Positions 32,523 through 42,344 are shown, numbered from the stretch's first letter. The stretch: 64,000 bases of DNA from Shewanella fidelis ATCC BAA-318 (GCF_000518605.1 NZ_JADX01000014.1:124001-188000), one strand, 5' to 3'. Numbers and translations: made by a program. The notes: generated by a model not told the origin, from the letters alone.

Positions 32523-33863
32523 ATGAACACACATCATCAGTCTACGACAAACAGTATCGACCTTCAATTTGATAAAGATCATTTGTGGCACCCTTATACA
32601 TCCATGACCAATGCTTTGCCCGCCTATGGAGTAATAGCTGCTAATGGAGTAGAACTGCAACTCGAAAACGGTAAAAAGTTGATTGATGGCACCAGTTCTT
32701 GGTGGGCGTGTATTCACGGTTATAGTCACCCAAAAATTGTAGCTGCAATGCAGCAGCAGACAGCGCAACTAAGTCATGTCATGTTTGGCGGTATTACTCA
32801 TCGTCCAGCTGTTGAACTAGCCCGTTTGCTAGTGGATATGACCAGTCCAAAGTTAACCAAAGTATTCTTAGCTGATTCAGGTTCTATCGCAGTCGAAGTC
32901 GCCATGAAAATGGCATTGCAATATTGGCAAGGCAGAAGCCTACCTAGTAAACAGAAAATCCTTACTATCAAAAATGGCTATCATGGCGATACTTTTGCAG
33001 CAATGAGCGTCTGTGATCCTGAAGGTGGCATGCATACCATGTTTGGCGAACTTGTCACTAAACAGCTGTTTGCTCCAGCGCCTCAATCAAAATTCAATCA
33101 AGCGTTTAATCCACAGGAACTGGATGAGATCAGCGCTATATTTGCAGATAACCACCAACATATCGCGGCGTTACTTGTTGAGCCAATTATGCAAGGCGCT
33201 GGCGGAATGCGTTTTTATCATCCAGATTATTTAGCTGCCCTACGACAACTTTGCGACAAGTATAATGTGTTACTTATACTCGATGAGATTGCCACCGGGT
33301 TTGGCAGAACAGGTAAACTGTTTGCCTATGAACATAGCGCAATCGAAGCCGATATCTTATGTTTAGGAAAAGCACTAACTGGTGGCTATATTTCTTTAGC
33401 GGCAACCATGTGTACAGACGAAGTCGCTCAAGGTGTTAGTGGCTCCCCTGCTGGAGTATTTATGCACGGTCCAACCTTTATGGGTAATCCGCTAGCCTGC
33501 GCAGCTGCAGTTGCAAGCTTAGAACTCATCAAGGAAAATCATTGGCAACAGCAAATTGGCGCGATTGAAGCTCAGCTTAAACAAGAGTTGGCAGAAGCTG
33601 CTGATTATCCGAATGTCGTGGATGTAAGAGTTTTAGGCGGTGTTGGCGTATTAGAAATGAGTAACACACTTGATACTGCTCAGCTGCAACAACAGTTTGT
33701 TGATTTAGGTGTATGGATAAGACCTTTCTCCAACCTTATCTATATCATGCCACCTTATTGTATTAGCTCTACCGACTTGAGCAAACTAACCACCGCAATG
33801 AAAATAGTGGCTAAACAGACCGAACTCCCCAATGCAACAGGTGAGTTTATTAGCCACGGTTAA
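32523..33863 (+). CDS. bioA: BioA, adenosylmethionine-8-amino-7-oxononanoate aminotransferase
   Basis: A 446-residue class III PLP aminotransferase. LWHPYTSMTNALPAYGV is the BioA N-terminal signature. DGTSSWWACIHGYSHPKI, NGYHGDTFAAMS, the PLP aspartate region LLILDEIATGFGRTG near residue 253 and the lysine in CLGKALTGG near 281 follow. It converts KAPA to DAPA with SAM as amino donor. Divergent from bioB. Confidence 0.97.
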   Translation: MNTHHQSTTNSIDLQFDKDHLWHPYTSMTNALPAYGVIAANGVELQLENGKKLIDGTSSWWACIHGYSHPKIVAAMQQQTAQLSHVMFGGITHRPAVELARLLVDMTSPKLTKVFLADSGSIAVEVAMKMALQYWQGRSLPSKQKILTIKNGYHGDTFAAMSVCDPEGGMHTMFGELVTKQLFAPAPQSKFNQAFNPQELDEISAIFADNHQHIAALLVEPIMQGAGGMRFYHPDYLAALRQLCDKYNVLLILDEIATGFGRTGKLFAYEHSAIEADILCLGKALTGGYISLAATMCTDEVAQGVSGSPAGVFMHGPTFMGNPLACAAAVASLELIKENHWQQQIGAIEAQLKQELAEAADYPNVVDVRVLGGVGVLEMSNTLDTAQLQQQFVDLGVWIRPFSNLIYIMPPYCISSTDLSKLTTAMKIVAKQTELPNATGEFISHG

Positions 33864-33910
33864 AGGGTTCCTCTGTAAACGCTAGCTATTGTTAACGCAA
33901 CTTTATCACG

Positions 33911-33940
33911 ACCCAATGACAAACTCTGACGTCATTGGGT
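33911..33940 (+). terminator. Hairpin downstream of bioA, possible terminator
   Basis: ACCCAATGAC and GTCATTGGGT pair perfectly over 10 bp around a 10-base loop, about 48 bp after the bioA stop. No T-tract follows, so intrinsic termination is doubtful. Confidence 0.4.
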
Positions 33941-34219
33941 AGCTAGCTAATCAACACACAGCTGAAACGATCGAATCCAACATCATCCTAGCCAAAATGA
34001 CCCGTCTGTGAACAGACGAAGTCGCAACAAAGCGAAAATAAATTCGATCACAACAACATTTGCTCAATTTTTAGCGCAAAAAACTGCCAGCCCTCAGCCA
34101 ATCTGTGTTTATCAATGGATTATCATCCTCATTTTTGGCTATAAAATGTGATTTTTTTATGATATTTCGTTTAATTTAGCCCTGAATGATAAAAATGAAT
34201 AAAATAAATTGAAAAGTAT

Positions 34220-34228
34220 TGCTATACT
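34220..34228 (+). promoter_or_regulatory. Extended -10 promoter candidate for fusB
   Basis: TGCTATACT combines the extended -10 TG with a TATAAT-like hexamer, about 40 bp upstream of the fusB start codon. No convincing -35 element is at the right distance, which is common with extended -10 promoters. Confidence 0.4.
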
Positions 34229-34268
34229 TGCGCGGAATTTTAGAACGTAACTCCAATAGAGTAGAAAA

Positions 34269-36362
34269 ATGACTGATTTATCAAAGTACAGAAACATTGG
34301 TATCTTTGCTCACGTTGACGCGGGTAAGACTACTACAACTGAGCGTATCCTAAAGCTTACCGGTAAGATCCATAAATCTGGTGAAACCCATGACGGCGAA
34401 TCAACAACTGACTTCATGGAACAGGAAGCTGAGCGTGGTATTACCATTCAGTCTGCTGCTGTTAGTTGTTTTTGGAACGATCACCGTTTCAACGTTATCG
34501 ACACCCCTGGCCACGTTGACTTTACAGTAGAAGTATACCGTTCTCTTAAAGTTCTTGACGGTGGTATTGGTGTATTCTGTGGTTCTGGTGGTGTTGAGCC
34601 ACAATCAGAAACTAACTGGCGCTATGCTAACGATTCACGCGTTGCTCGTATCATCTTCGTAAACAAGTTAGACCGTATGGGTGCTGACTTCTTACGTGTT
34701 GTTAAGCAAACTAAAGACGTACTAGCTGCTAACGCTCTAGTAATGGTTCTACCAATCGGTATCGAAGACGAATTTACTGGTGTTGTAGATCTACTTACTC
34801 GTAAAGCATGGGTATGGGACGAGACTGGCGAAGCTGAAAACTACAGAATCGAAGACGTTCCAGCTGACATGGTTGACATGGTTGAAGAATACCGTGAACA
34901 ACTAATCGAGTCTGCAGTTGAGATGGACGACGACCTAATGGAAGCTTACATGGAAGGTGAAGAGCCATCTATGGAAGACATTAAGCGTTGTATCCGTGCT
35001 GGTACTCGTAACATGACTTTCTTCCCAACATACTGTGGTTCTGCATTCAAGAACAAAGGTATGCAGCTACTTCTTGACGCAGTTGTTGATTACCTACCAG
35101 ATCCAGTAGAAGTTGATCCACAGCCTCTAACTGACGAAGAAGGTAACGAAACTGGTGAGCACGCTCTAGTATCTGTAGACGAGCCACTAAAAGCACTAGC
35201 ATTCAAGATTATGGATGACCGTTTCGGTGCACTAACATTCGTACGTATCTACTCAGGTCAGCTACGTAAAGGCGACACGATTCTTAACAGTGCTACTGGT
35301 AAGACTGAACGTATCGGCCGTATGTGTGAAATGCAAGCTGACGAGCGTAACGAACTTGATTACGCACAAGCTGGTGACATCATCGCGATCGTTGGTATGA
35401 AGAACGTACAAACTGGTCACACTTTATGTGATGTTAAGCACCCTTGTACTCTTGAAGCAATGGTATTCCCAGAGCCAGTAATCTCTATCGCTGTAGCACC
35501 AAAAGATAAAGGTGGTTCAGAGAAGATGGGTATCGCTATCGGTAAGATGATCGCTGAAGATCCATCATTCCGCGTAGAAACTGACGAAGACTCAGGCGAA
35601 ACTATCCTTAAAGGTATGGGTGAACTTCACCTAGACATTAAGGTAGACATCCTTAAGCGTACTTACGGCGTTGAGCTAATTGTAGGTGAGCCTCAAGTTG
35701 CTTACCGTGAAACTATCACACGTGAAATCGCTGATAGCTACACTCACAAGAAGCAATCTGGTGGTTCTGGTCAGTTCGGTAAGATCGACTATGTTATCCG
35801 TCCAGGCGAAGCTAACACTGGCTTCACGTTCAAGTCTTCTGTTGTTGGTGGTAACGTTCCTAAGGAATTCTGGCCAGCAGTTGAGAAAGGCTTCGAAAGC
35901 ATGATGAAGACTGGTACAGTTGCAGGCTTCCCAGTGCTAGACGTTGAGCTAGAACTAACTGACGGTGCTTTCCACGCAGTTGACTCGTCAGCTATCGCGT
36001 TCGAAATCGCTGCAAAAGGCGCATTCCGTCAATCTATGCCAAAAGCTGGTGCAGAACTTCTTGAGCCTATCATGAACGTTGACGTATTCAGCCCAGAAGA
36101 CAACGTAGGTGACGTAATTGGTGACCTTAACCGTCGTCGTGGTATGATCAAAGACCAAAACGCTGGTGTAACTGGTGTTCGTATTAAGGCTGACGTACCG
36201 CTTTCAGAAATGTTCGGTTACATCGGTTCACTACGTACTATGACTTCAGGTCGTGGCCAATTCTCTATGGAATTCGCTCACTACGCACAGTGTCCAAACA
36301 GCGTTTCTGAGAAAGTTATCGCTCAAGTTAAAGAAAGAAAAGCTGCTGAAGCTAAGAAGTAA
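34269..36362 (+). CDS. fusB: Second elongation factor G (FusB/EF-G2 type)
   Basis: A 697-residue translational GTPase. The G-domain has [15 protein letters not shown] (G1), GITIQSAAV (G2), DTPGHVD (G3) and NKLDRMGAD (G4). The later EF-G domains follow, including the domain IV tract [14 protein letters not shown] and the C-terminal [14 protein letters not shown] [13 protein letters not shown]. The gene stands alone, outside the ribosomal str operon, and its sequence ([24 protein letters not shown]) matches the second EF-G copies annotated as FusB in Shewanella. It most likely drives translocation or ribosome recycling. Codon use looks strongly biased, as in highly expressed genes. Confidence 0.9.
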   Translation: MTDLSKYRNIGIFAHVDAGKTTTTERILKLTGKIHKSGETHDGESTTDFMEQEAERGITIQSAAVSCFWNDHRFNVIDTPGHVDFTVEVYRSLKVLDGGIGVFCGSGGVEPQSETNWRYANDSRVARIIFVNKLDRMGADFLRVVKQTKDVLAANALVMVLPIGIEDEFTGVVDLLTRKAWVWDETGEAENYRIEDVPADMVDMVEEYREQLIESAVEMDDDLMEAYMEGEEPSMEDIKRCIRAGTRNMTFFPTYCGSAFKNKGMQLLLDAVVDYLPDPVEVDPQPLTDEEGNETGEHALVSVDEPLKALAFKIMDDRFGALTFVRIYSGQLRKGDTILNSATGKTERIGRMCEMQADERNELDYAQAGDIIAIVGMKNVQTGHTLCDVKHPCTLEAMVFPEPVISIAVAPKDKGGSEKMGIAIGKMIAEDPSFRVETDEDSGETILKGMGELHLDIKVDILKRTYGVELIVGEPQVAYRETITREIADSYTHKKQSGGSGQFGKIDYVIRPGEANTGFTFKSSVVGGNVPKEFWPAVEKGFESMMKTGTVAGFPVLDVELELTDGAFHAVDSSAIAFEIAAKGAFRQSMPKAGAELLEPIMNVDVFSPEDNVGDVIGDLNRRRGMIKDQNAGVTGVRIKADVPLSEMFGYIGSLRTMTSGRGQFSMEFAHYAQCPNSVSEKVIAQVKERKAAEAKK

Positions 36363-36404
36363 TTATTAATTTAATTATGGCTCTTTAGAGTTTCATTCTT
36401 TAAC

Positions 36405-36438
36405 AAAAAGCCTGTAGATGAAAATCTACAGGCTTTTT
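36405..36438 (+). terminator. Terminator of fusB
   Basis: AAAAAGCCTGTAGAT pairs perfectly with ATCTACAGGCTTTTT around GAAA, with T-tracts on both strands. It lies about 42 bp after fusB and could also serve the converging P-loop gene. Confidence 0.92.
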
Positions 36439-36497
36439 TATTAGCACATTGAGTATTGAACTTTTGTCATAGACATAAGCAACATCGGCTAACCACT

Positions 36498-36956
36498 TCA
36501 AATAACCTCGAATGCCCGTGCCATACGGCTAATACTTGCTAACGGTACCCGGTGTTTATTGCGATCGGCACACAATAGTTGATGCTCTTTATTTTGCGGT
36601 TCGCCCACCTGCTGAATTTGTACTTGATAGCCCTCTGCTTTTGCTGCTTTACAGTACCCCTCAAACTCCCACTGCGCCATATTTGTGTTATCACAAATAA
36701 CCACAGGCACTTTATTGGCGATTGCATGAATAAAGCGTGTTAAGTTCAGTTGGTGATATTTAGATAGCTGCTTAGGATTAAAACGGTACTGCCCTTCTTG
36801 ATAAAAAAACTCATCTGTTGAGCAGACTTTTACTTGCTCATGAGCAGCAGATTTTGGCAATGATTTTATATACTCGTCCACCCAGTAACTCTTACCACTT
36901 CCCGGAAGGCCACGCATAATTATCGCTAAACCTTGGAAATCAGTTTTTTTTGTCAT
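36498..36956 (-). CDS. P-loop ATP-binding protein (AAA_33/polynucleotide-kinase-like)
   Basis: A 152-residue protein with Walker A GLPGSGKSY near residue 15 and a second motif VVICDNTNMAQWEFEGY near 85, which matches the Walker-B-like D-N-T-N step of the AAA_33/N4BP2L1 kinase-like group. A tail ISRMARAFEVI follows. Members transfer phosphate to small molecules or nucleic acid ends; the substrate is unknown. It lies 39 bp downstream of cobB on the same strand and may be co-transcribed with it. Confidence 0.7.
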   Translation of the reverse strand: MTKKTDFQGLAIIMRGLPGSGKSYWVDEYIKSLPKSAAHEQVKVCSTDEFFYQEGQYRFNPKQLSKYHQLNLTRFIHAIANKVPVVICDNTNMAQWEFEGYCKAAKAEGYQVQIQQVGEPQNKEHQLLCADRNKHRVPLASISRMARAFEVI

Positions 36957-36995
36957 CAGTTTCTATTCCTAAAATACGTTAATAGTGGCAAACAG

Positions 36996-37715
36996 TTAGT
37001 TACTCAGGATCTTTCCTTGCAGAATATCCTCAACTAGCTTTGGCACTATTTCACTGGCCTTGCCTTGAAGGTGATATTGAAATTGGCTATGGCGGTCTGC
37101 TTCGACCAAGTTAATCTCTACCGTTTGCGCACCATGATGATTAGCCGTATCAACAAAACCTGCCGCCGGATAAACCGTGCCAGATGTACCAATAGCAATA
37201 AATAAATCACAGCTATCGAGCGCATGTTGAATTCTATCTAAACCAAATGGCATCTCACCAAACCATACAACGTGCGGCCGCAAACGCTGGGCAGGAATAC
37301 AGCAGGTACAAGTATGTTTTGGTCCAAAAGGTTCTGTTAATAAAAACGTTTGCTGCGAACGCGGACAACGACCTTTTGAAAGCTCACCATGCATATGTAG
37401 AAGCCGTTGTGAACCAGCCCTTTCATGCAAGTCATCAATATTTTGCGTCACAACCAACAGTTCACCTATAAACTCTTTCTCAAGTTTTGCTAAAGCCATA
37501 TGACCCGCATTAGGCTCAATCGCGCCATTATGGAATTGCTGCCATCTATCGTTATAAAAACGCTCTACAAGTAACGGATCGCGGGCATAACCTTCGGGCG
37601 TCGCCACATCCTCAATTTTATGCTCTTCCCACAGCCCATCTTGATCTCTAAAGGTACGTAATCCAGACTCGGCTGAGATCCCTGCTCCGGTTAAAACGAC
37701 AATCTGCTGGTACAT
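36996..37715 (-). CDS. cobB: CobB, NAD-dependent protein deacylase (sirtuin)
   Basis: A 239-residue class III sirtuin. VVLTGAGISAESGLRTFRDQDGLWE is the NAD-binding signature, TQNIDDLHERAGS near residue 101 and the catalytic His in LLHMHGELSKGRC near 119 follow. Four cysteines for zinc are spread over KGRCPR and CTCC, and VWFGEMPF, GTSGTVYPAAGF and VEINLVE close the fold. The ALxR/AxxY-type desuccinylase signature is not obvious by eye. It removes acetyl or acyl groups from lysines using NAD. Confidence 0.93.
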   Translation of the reverse strand: MYQQIVVLTGAGISAESGLRTFRDQDGLWEEHKIEDVATPEGYARDPLLVERFYNDRWQQFHNGAIEPNAGHMALAKLEKEFIGELLVVTQNIDDLHERAGSQRLLHMHGELSKGRCPRSQQTFLLTEPFGPKHTCTCCIPAQRLRPHVVWFGEMPFGLDRIQHALDSCDLFIAIGTSGTVYPAAGFVDTANHHGAQTVEINLVEADRHSQFQYHLQGKASEIVPKLVEDILQGKILSN

Positions 37716-37888
37716 CTACAGTCCTTTTTATTGCTCTTTATTGTTATTCTGCCTTTTTGTAGCTCGAGACAACATTAGGCGTTAGTATAAACAGGCAATA
37801 ACAATACAAAAAGTATGCTTAAATTGCTTGTTTTATATCTAGTTAATAGTTTTTCTTTGGTAAAGACGCTTTATTGCTAGATCAAAGG

Positions 37889-37917
37889 TTTAAGTTTTCA
37901 TTTTGTACACATATAAT
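37889..37917 (+). promoter_or_regulatory. Candidate fur promoter
   Basis: TATAAT at 37912-37917 is a perfect -10, with a weak TTTAAG as -35 at 37889-37894 and a 17-bp spacer. It lies about 67 bp upstream of the fur start. Confidence 0.5.
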
Positions 37918-37983
37918 GGTTTGAATACCCACAAATGAACTGATTAACTTATGGCTAATCGTTCTGCAATCAAGAGATCAATA

Positions 37984-38415
37984 ATGACAGATGGAAATCA
38001 AGCGCTAAAGAAAGCGGGTTTGAAAGTGACCTTACCACGAGTCAAAATTTTAGAATTGATGCAAGCGCCAGAGAATCAACACATTAGTGCTGAGGACCTC
38101 TATAAGAAGTTACTCGACATGGGTGAAGAGATTGGTCTTGCTACTGTATACCGTGTGTTAAACCAATTTGATGATGCAGGTATTGTCACCCGTCACCATT
38201 TTGAAAGCGGCAAAGCTGTTTTTGAACTTTCCTCCCAGCATCACCATGACCATTTAGTTTGCCTATCATGCGGTAAAGTTATTGAGTTTTCTGACGAAGT
38301 CATTGAACGTCGTCAAGACGAAATCGCGATGAAACATAATATTAAGCTAACAAACCACAGCTTATATTTATATGGTGTATGTACTAACGATGAGTGTGAT
38401 CACGGCGACGCGTAA
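37984..38415 (+). CDS. fur: Fur, ferric uptake regulator
   Basis: The start is placed at the ATG at 37984, preceded by AAGAGA and a 6-base spacer; this gives 143 residues, the usual Fur length, while the frame open from 37951 adds 11 residues. DNA-binding wing GLATVYRVLNQFDDAGIVTRH is near residue 48, metal-site region HHHDHLVCLSCGKVIEF near 86 with CxxC, and CTNDEC lies near the end. Fur represses iron uptake genes with Fe2+. Single gene with its own terminator. Confidence 0.96.
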   Translation: MTDGNQALKKAGLKVTLPRVKILELMQAPENQHISAEDLYKKLLDMGEEIGLATVYRVLNQFDDAGIVTRHHFESGKAVFELSSQHHHDHLVCLSCGKVIEFSDEVIERRQDEIAMKHNIKLTNHSLYLYGVCTNDECDHGDA

Positions 38416-38431
38416 AACAGCAGCCAAGCAT

Positions 38432-38461
38432 AAAAAAACCAGCCCTATGGCTGGTTTTTTT
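38432..38461 (+). terminator. Terminator between convergent fur and GNAT genes
   Basis: AAAAAAACCAGCC pairs with GGCTGGTTTTTTT around CTAT. T-tracts on both strands make it bidirectional. Confidence 0.9.
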
Positions 38462-38475
38462 ATGCAACACTGACC

Positions 38476-38976
38476 TTAAAGTTGCTTATGAAACACATTC
38501 ACTTTATGGCCCATAAATTTCGCTCTGTTGCGCTCTTTCATGCCGACTTTTCTGGCAACGCCCTCTGAACCTTTATTGCCTAACAAAATAAGTGCGATAG
38601 CCTCATGGATGTCATAATCTTTAAAACAATCTAATGCAGCAGCTCCAGCTTCAAAACCAATCCCCTGCCCCCAATACTGCGGTAAATAGCGATAACCAAG
38701 TTCAACTTCATTAAACTCTGTGATAAATGTTGGTCCACAAAAACCGATCACTTTACCATCAGCTTTATGCTCTACAGCCCAACGCCCATACCCGCGCTCT
38801 TGGTAGTTTTTAGTGATTACATTTTCAAAAATTTGCTCTGCTTGAGACAAGGATGTCATTGGCTCTCCAGGAATATAAGTTAATATCTCTGGAATACTGT
38901 TCAATAAAAAAATTGCCTTGGTATCTTTTGCCTCAAAATGCCTTAGGATCAACCTATCCGTCTCAGTGATAATCAC
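38476..38976 (-). CDS. GNAT-family acetyltransferase (RimJ/RimL-like)
   Basis: The start is set at the GTG at 38976 because GGAGGGG sits 3-5 bases upstream; an ATG 12 bp earlier at 38988 overlaps that site and is the alternative. The protein of about 166 residues begins IITETDRLILRHFEAKD, the RimJ/RimL beta1 pattern, and carries the acetyl-CoA-binding segment LGYRYLPQYWGQGIGFEAG near residue 100, followed by NKGSEGVARKVGMKERNRA. It probably acetylates a protein N-terminus or a small amine; the substrate is unknown. Confidence 0.78.
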   Translation of the reverse strand: MIITETDRLILRHFEAKDTKAIFLLNSIPEILTYIPGEPMTSLSQAEQIFENVITKNYQERGYGRWAVEHKADGKVIGFCGPTFITEFNEVELGYRYLPQYWGQGIGFEAGAAALDCFKDYDIHEAIALILLGNKGSEGVARKVGMKERNRAKFMGHKVNVFHKQL

Positions 38977-39123
38977 AATCCCCTCCATTTGCTTTCTTCA
39001 CTGCTTATCCATCTAATATACTCACATTTTGCTTAGTTTAGAAAGTATTAAAACAAGTTTGCTTAAACGTTAACAATAGCGTTCAATAAAGCAAACTAAA
39101 AGTCAGTAACAAAGGATTGCAAT

Positions 39124-40776
39124 ATGACAATTATGCAAAAGGTCTATTGGTTGATTGCCACTTTAGGCAACGTACTTGCTATCAACTATATGCTAAACAG
39201 TAGCAATACGTTGTCGCATATCGTTTTGTTGATGACCTTAACTTATACAGTTGTTGGCTATTTCGATATGTTTCATAGCCGTCACACACTAAATAGACTT
39301 TATCCAGTGGTTGCATATCTGCGTTATTTCCTCGAGTCCTATCGTGTCGAAATTCAACAATACTTTATTGCAAATGATACCGAAGAAACGCCTTTTAACC
39401 GCGAGCAGCGTTCGTTAGTTTACCAAAGATCTAAAAATGTTAGAGACACTATCGCTTTTGGTACACAGCAAAACCTCTTAGAAGATAATTACCTCAGCCT
39501 ATGGCAATCCTTACACCCTAAAAAAGTTAACGATACAGCAAAACGGATAGAGATCGGGGGACCCGACTGTAAACACCCCTACAAAGCTTGCTACTTTAAT
39601 ATTTCAGCAATGAGTTTTGGCTCGCTCAGTGCTAATGCCATTGAATCGCTTAACCTAGGCGCCAAGAAAGCAGACTGCTATCACAACACAGGTGAAGGCG
39701 GCGTGAGTCCATATCATTTAAAGCACCAAGGCGACATCGTTTGGCAAATTGGCTCTGGTTTATTTGGTTGTAGAGATGACGCAGGTAACTTTAACCCTGA
39801 TACTTTCAAAGCTATGGCGACACGGCCACAAATCAAAATGATTGAAATTAAGCTCTCTCAAGGAGCAAAGCCAGGTCATGGAGGTGTACTGCCGGCTGCT
39901 AAAATTACCGAGGAGATCGCTGCAATTCGGCATATCCCTAGAGATAGAGATTGTGTTTCGCCAGCAGTAAACCCTGAGTGTACCACCCCAAAAGCGTTAC
40001 TCAATTTTGTAAAAAGGCTCAGAGAATTAAGTGGCGGTAAACCGGTGGGATTTAAGCTATGTGTAGGTAATCCTGTTGAGTTTTTAGGCTTATGTAAAGC
40101 CATGATTGAAACAGGCATTACCCCTGACTTTATCACGGTTGATGGTGCAGAAGGCGGTACAGGTGCAGCACCAGTAGAATTTACCAATCGCCTTGGCATG
40201 ATGTGCTTAGAGGGAGTGTACTTTGTACATAATGCCTTAACTGGCGCAGGCCTTCGCGATAAAATAAAAATTATTGCTTCTGGTAAAACGGCTTCAAGTT
40301 TTGATCTACTAGCCAAAATTGCGATGGGAGCAGATACTGTCAATGCTGCAAGAACCATGATGCTTTCTCTAGGCTGTATTCAATCACGTCATTGTAATAC
40401 CAATCTATGTCCTACTGGCATCGCCACTCAAGATCCTGCTCGCAGCAAAGCACTTAATGTTATCGCTAAAAGTGAGCGGGTTAAAAACTACCACCAAAAC
40501 ACCCTAAAAAGCTTTTTCGAATTAGTTGGCAGTATGGGGTTAGATTCACCGGAAAAACTACAACCACATATGCTAAAACGTCGAACTCCATACGGACTGC
40601 TCATGTCGGTTGGTAGTCTAATTGAGCCTATACAAAAAAATGAGCTAATCAATGGCACTAAACTAGCCGGGCCATGGAACACCTGGTGGCATTTGGCACA
40701 AGCTGACGATTTCTATTCAGAAGATGTATATATACTGTCACCAGCAGAGCTTTCAAGACCCCGTAAACAAATATAA
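39124..40776 (+). CDS. Membrane-anchored FMN-binding glutamate synthase-family protein
   Basis: A 550-residue protein with two N-terminal hydrophobic segments (residues about 8-45). A GltB-like central/FMN domain follows: FNISAMSFGSLSANAIES, NTGEGGVSPYHL, EIKLSQGAKPGHGGVLPAAKI, ITVDGAEGGTGAAPVEF, and a 3Fe-4S ligand pattern C-x5-C-x4-C in CIQSRHCNTNLC near residue 419. The glutaminase domain of true glutamate synthase is absent, so no ammonia-producing activity is expected from this protein alone. Related proteins are widespread but their reaction is not established. AAGGA with a 7-base spacer precedes the ATG. Confidence 0.85.
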   Translation: MTIMQKVYWLIATLGNVLAINYMLNSSNTLSHIVLLMTLTYTVVGYFDMFHSRHTLNRLYPVVAYLRYFLESYRVEIQQYFIANDTEETPFNREQRSLVYQRSKNVRDTIAFGTQQNLLEDNYLSLWQSLHPKKVNDTAKRIEIGGPDCKHPYKACYFNISAMSFGSLSANAIESLNLGAKKADCYHNTGEGGVSPYHLKHQGDIVWQIGSGLFGCRDDAGNFNPDTFKAMATRPQIKMIEIKLSQGAKPGHGGVLPAAKITEEIAAIRHIPRDRDCVSPAVNPECTTPKALLNFVKRLRELSGGKPVGFKLCVGNPVEFLGLCKAMIETGITPDFITVDGAEGGTGAAPVEFTNRLGMMCLEGVYFVHNALTGAGLRDKIKIIASGKTASSFDLLAKIAMGADTVNAARTMMLSLGCIQSRHCNTNLCPTGIATQDPARSKALNVIAKSERVKNYHQNTLKSFFELVGSMGLDSPEKLQPHMLKRRTPYGLLMSVGSLIEPIQKNELINGTKLAGPWNTWWHLAQADDFYSEDVYILSPAELSRPRKQI

Positions 40777-40844
40777 TACCAACTGCTCTAGATCTGCATC
40801 CGTTTAACTAAACATGCTCTAACAAACAAACCTAAGCGTACAAG

Positions 40845-41783
40845 CTAAAGCAAGATAGTTAACCATATACTCATGGTCAAGGTTGATAATAACGTTGAAA
40901 GCACCACTGTGCTGGCGACTACTGGCTGTAGCGCTTGCACCTGCATGGCAATAAGATAAGCGTTAACCCCTAACGGCGAAGCGCTCAGTAACACAACTAT
41001 TGCAAGTTCAGTCGAGGCTAAATCCAATAGATAATGGCCAGTAACATAAACACATAGCGGCAATAAGATAAGTTTGATTGAGGTGGCAACCAATGCAAAA
41101 TGCCAGTCGTTAGTGATTTTATAAAAACTTAAGTTAGCCCCAAGAACAAACAAGGCACACGCTAACGCGGGTTGGCTAAGTAAACTCAGCGCGCTAAATA
41201 ACTCATCATTTAAGGGCACATTAAATAAATTCAATATCAACCCTAGAGTTATACTTAACACTATTGGATTAACCACAATCCCTTTTAGACTATTCCTGAG
41301 ACCATGAGCAGTTGTCCCAAACCGAGCGCTCAATAAAAAGGTCATTGCGAACAACAAGGCACTGTGGAATGTAATAATGGCGAAAACATTCCCCATTACT
41401 CCTTCGCCTAACGCCCCTACAATCAAGGGTAAGCCAACAAGAATAGTGTTGGAGTAACTACAAGATAATCCAAACATCGGCGACCTAGCAGAAGCTCCAT
41501 TGTCCTTTGACCAATAATACAATCCACTACCAATAGCGAATATCGCCAATACTGGTAGATAGAATGCTAAAAGGCTCTCTAGTGCAAAGCTTTTTACTAA
41601 ATCAGCGTTGTACATATTGCAAAACAAGAATGCAGGAATCGATAGGTAGAAAGTAAACAAACTGATCCCGCCGATGTGCTCTTTTCTAAAAGGTCCTTTA
41701 GCCGTTACAAAGTAGCCTAAGCTGGCCATAAACAGTAATGGAACAATAATCGACAGCGTAGACATCAACTTTAACCCTAGCAT
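40845..41783 (-). CDS. AEC-family (auxin efflux carrier type) transporter
   Basis: A 312-residue protein with about ten hydrophobic segments in two halves of five, the AEC fold. Signatures are a first helix with MASLGYFVTAKGPF, FGLSCSYSNTILVGLPLIVGALGEG near residue 107, NPIVLSITLGLILN near 172 and ASPLGVNAYLIA near 267. Bacterial AEC members export or import organic acids such as malate or malonate; the substrate cannot be told. Start may be M1 or M7, both plausible. It stands alone, converging with the FMN-binding gene. Confidence 0.82.
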   Translation of the reverse strand: MLGLKLMSTLSIIVPLLFMASLGYFVTAKGPFRKEHIGGISLFTFYLSIPAFLFCNMYNADLVKSFALESLLAFYLPVLAIFAIGSGLYYWSKDNGASARSPMFGLSCSYSNTILVGLPLIVGALGEGVMGNVFAIITFHSALLFAMTFLLSARFGTTAHGLRNSLKGIVVNPIVLSITLGLILNLFNVPLNDELFSALSLLSQPALACALFVLGANLSFYKITNDWHFALVATSIKLILLPLCVYVTGHYLLDLASTELAIVVLLSASPLGVNAYLIAMQVQALQPVVASTVVLSTLLSTLTMSIWLTILL

Positions 41784-42035
41784 TTTAGTGAATTATTTGC
41801 AGGCGGATGATAACAGAGTCAATTACCGTGGACATATGGTTAAAACGAATTTAACTAAGTGAAGGATCGAAACCGTGTTATGAGAGGACAAAATACAACG
41901 GGGATTTGTGAGTAAATTAAACAAACTCAACTCTATGAAGCGAGCTAAACTAACAGCTAACAACGAACATAAAAAAGTAAAATAAAGCGCTCTCGTTAAT
42001 TTATTGCGACTACAAGCCTTGTCACTTTCGGCTAA

Positions 42036-42344
42036 CTACTTACTGGAAATATTTAACGGTATGACGTTACAGAAGATCTCCTTTTCAAACTGTTGTTCTA
42101 AACGATCTCGCCAACACTGTTTGTTAATCGGCACTAAGTAGAAATGCTCACGAGATGTGTCAGTGACGAACGCCAGGTTATGGCGCATCAGCTCAAAATG
42201 AATATCGTTTACAAACTCAGAAGAAAAGTTCTGACGTCCTGTTAACTGGTTAATATCTTTACGCGTAAGTGCGACACCTTCATTCATATCGCCAAATCTT
42301 AATCTTAACCAATCTGAAAACTCTTTCGCGCTAACCATCGACAT
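42036..42344 (-). CDS. Small conserved-looking hypothetical protein
   Basis: A 102-residue protein, mostly helical in appearance, without signal peptide or membrane segment (AKEFSDWLRLRFGDMNEGV, RQNFSSEFVNDIHFELMRHN, DRLEQQFEKEIFCNVIP). I do not recognise the family. AGGTAG lies near the ATG. It is separated from both neighbours by more than 200 bp, so it is likely a single-gene unit. Codon use resembles its neighbours. Confidence 0.6.
   Translation of the reverse strand: MSMVSAKEFSDWLRLRFGDMNEGVALTRKDINQLTGRQNFSSEFVNDIHFELMRHNLAFVTDTSREHFYLVPINKQCWRDRLEQQFEKEIFCNVIPLNISSK

Larger units (their letters stand above)
33864..34268. other. Intergenic region between bioA and fusB
   Basis: This 405-bp gap has no gene. 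It contains the bioA hairpin (33911-33940), a second small hairpin CGTCTGT-GA-ACAGACG (34003-34018), an AT-rich stretch and an extended -10 promoter for fusB (34220-34228). Confidence 0.5.

Noticed and set aside
33911..34018. Two perfect hairpins after bioA as evidence of a small RNA
   Set aside because: No promoter with good -35/-10 elements and no T-tract follow them, so a separate RNA gene cannot be supported.
39876..40358. A 160-codon frame on the minus strand inside the GltB-like gene
   Set aside because: The opposite strand encodes strongly conserved FMN and Fe-S motifs; the long antisense frame follows from codon bias.
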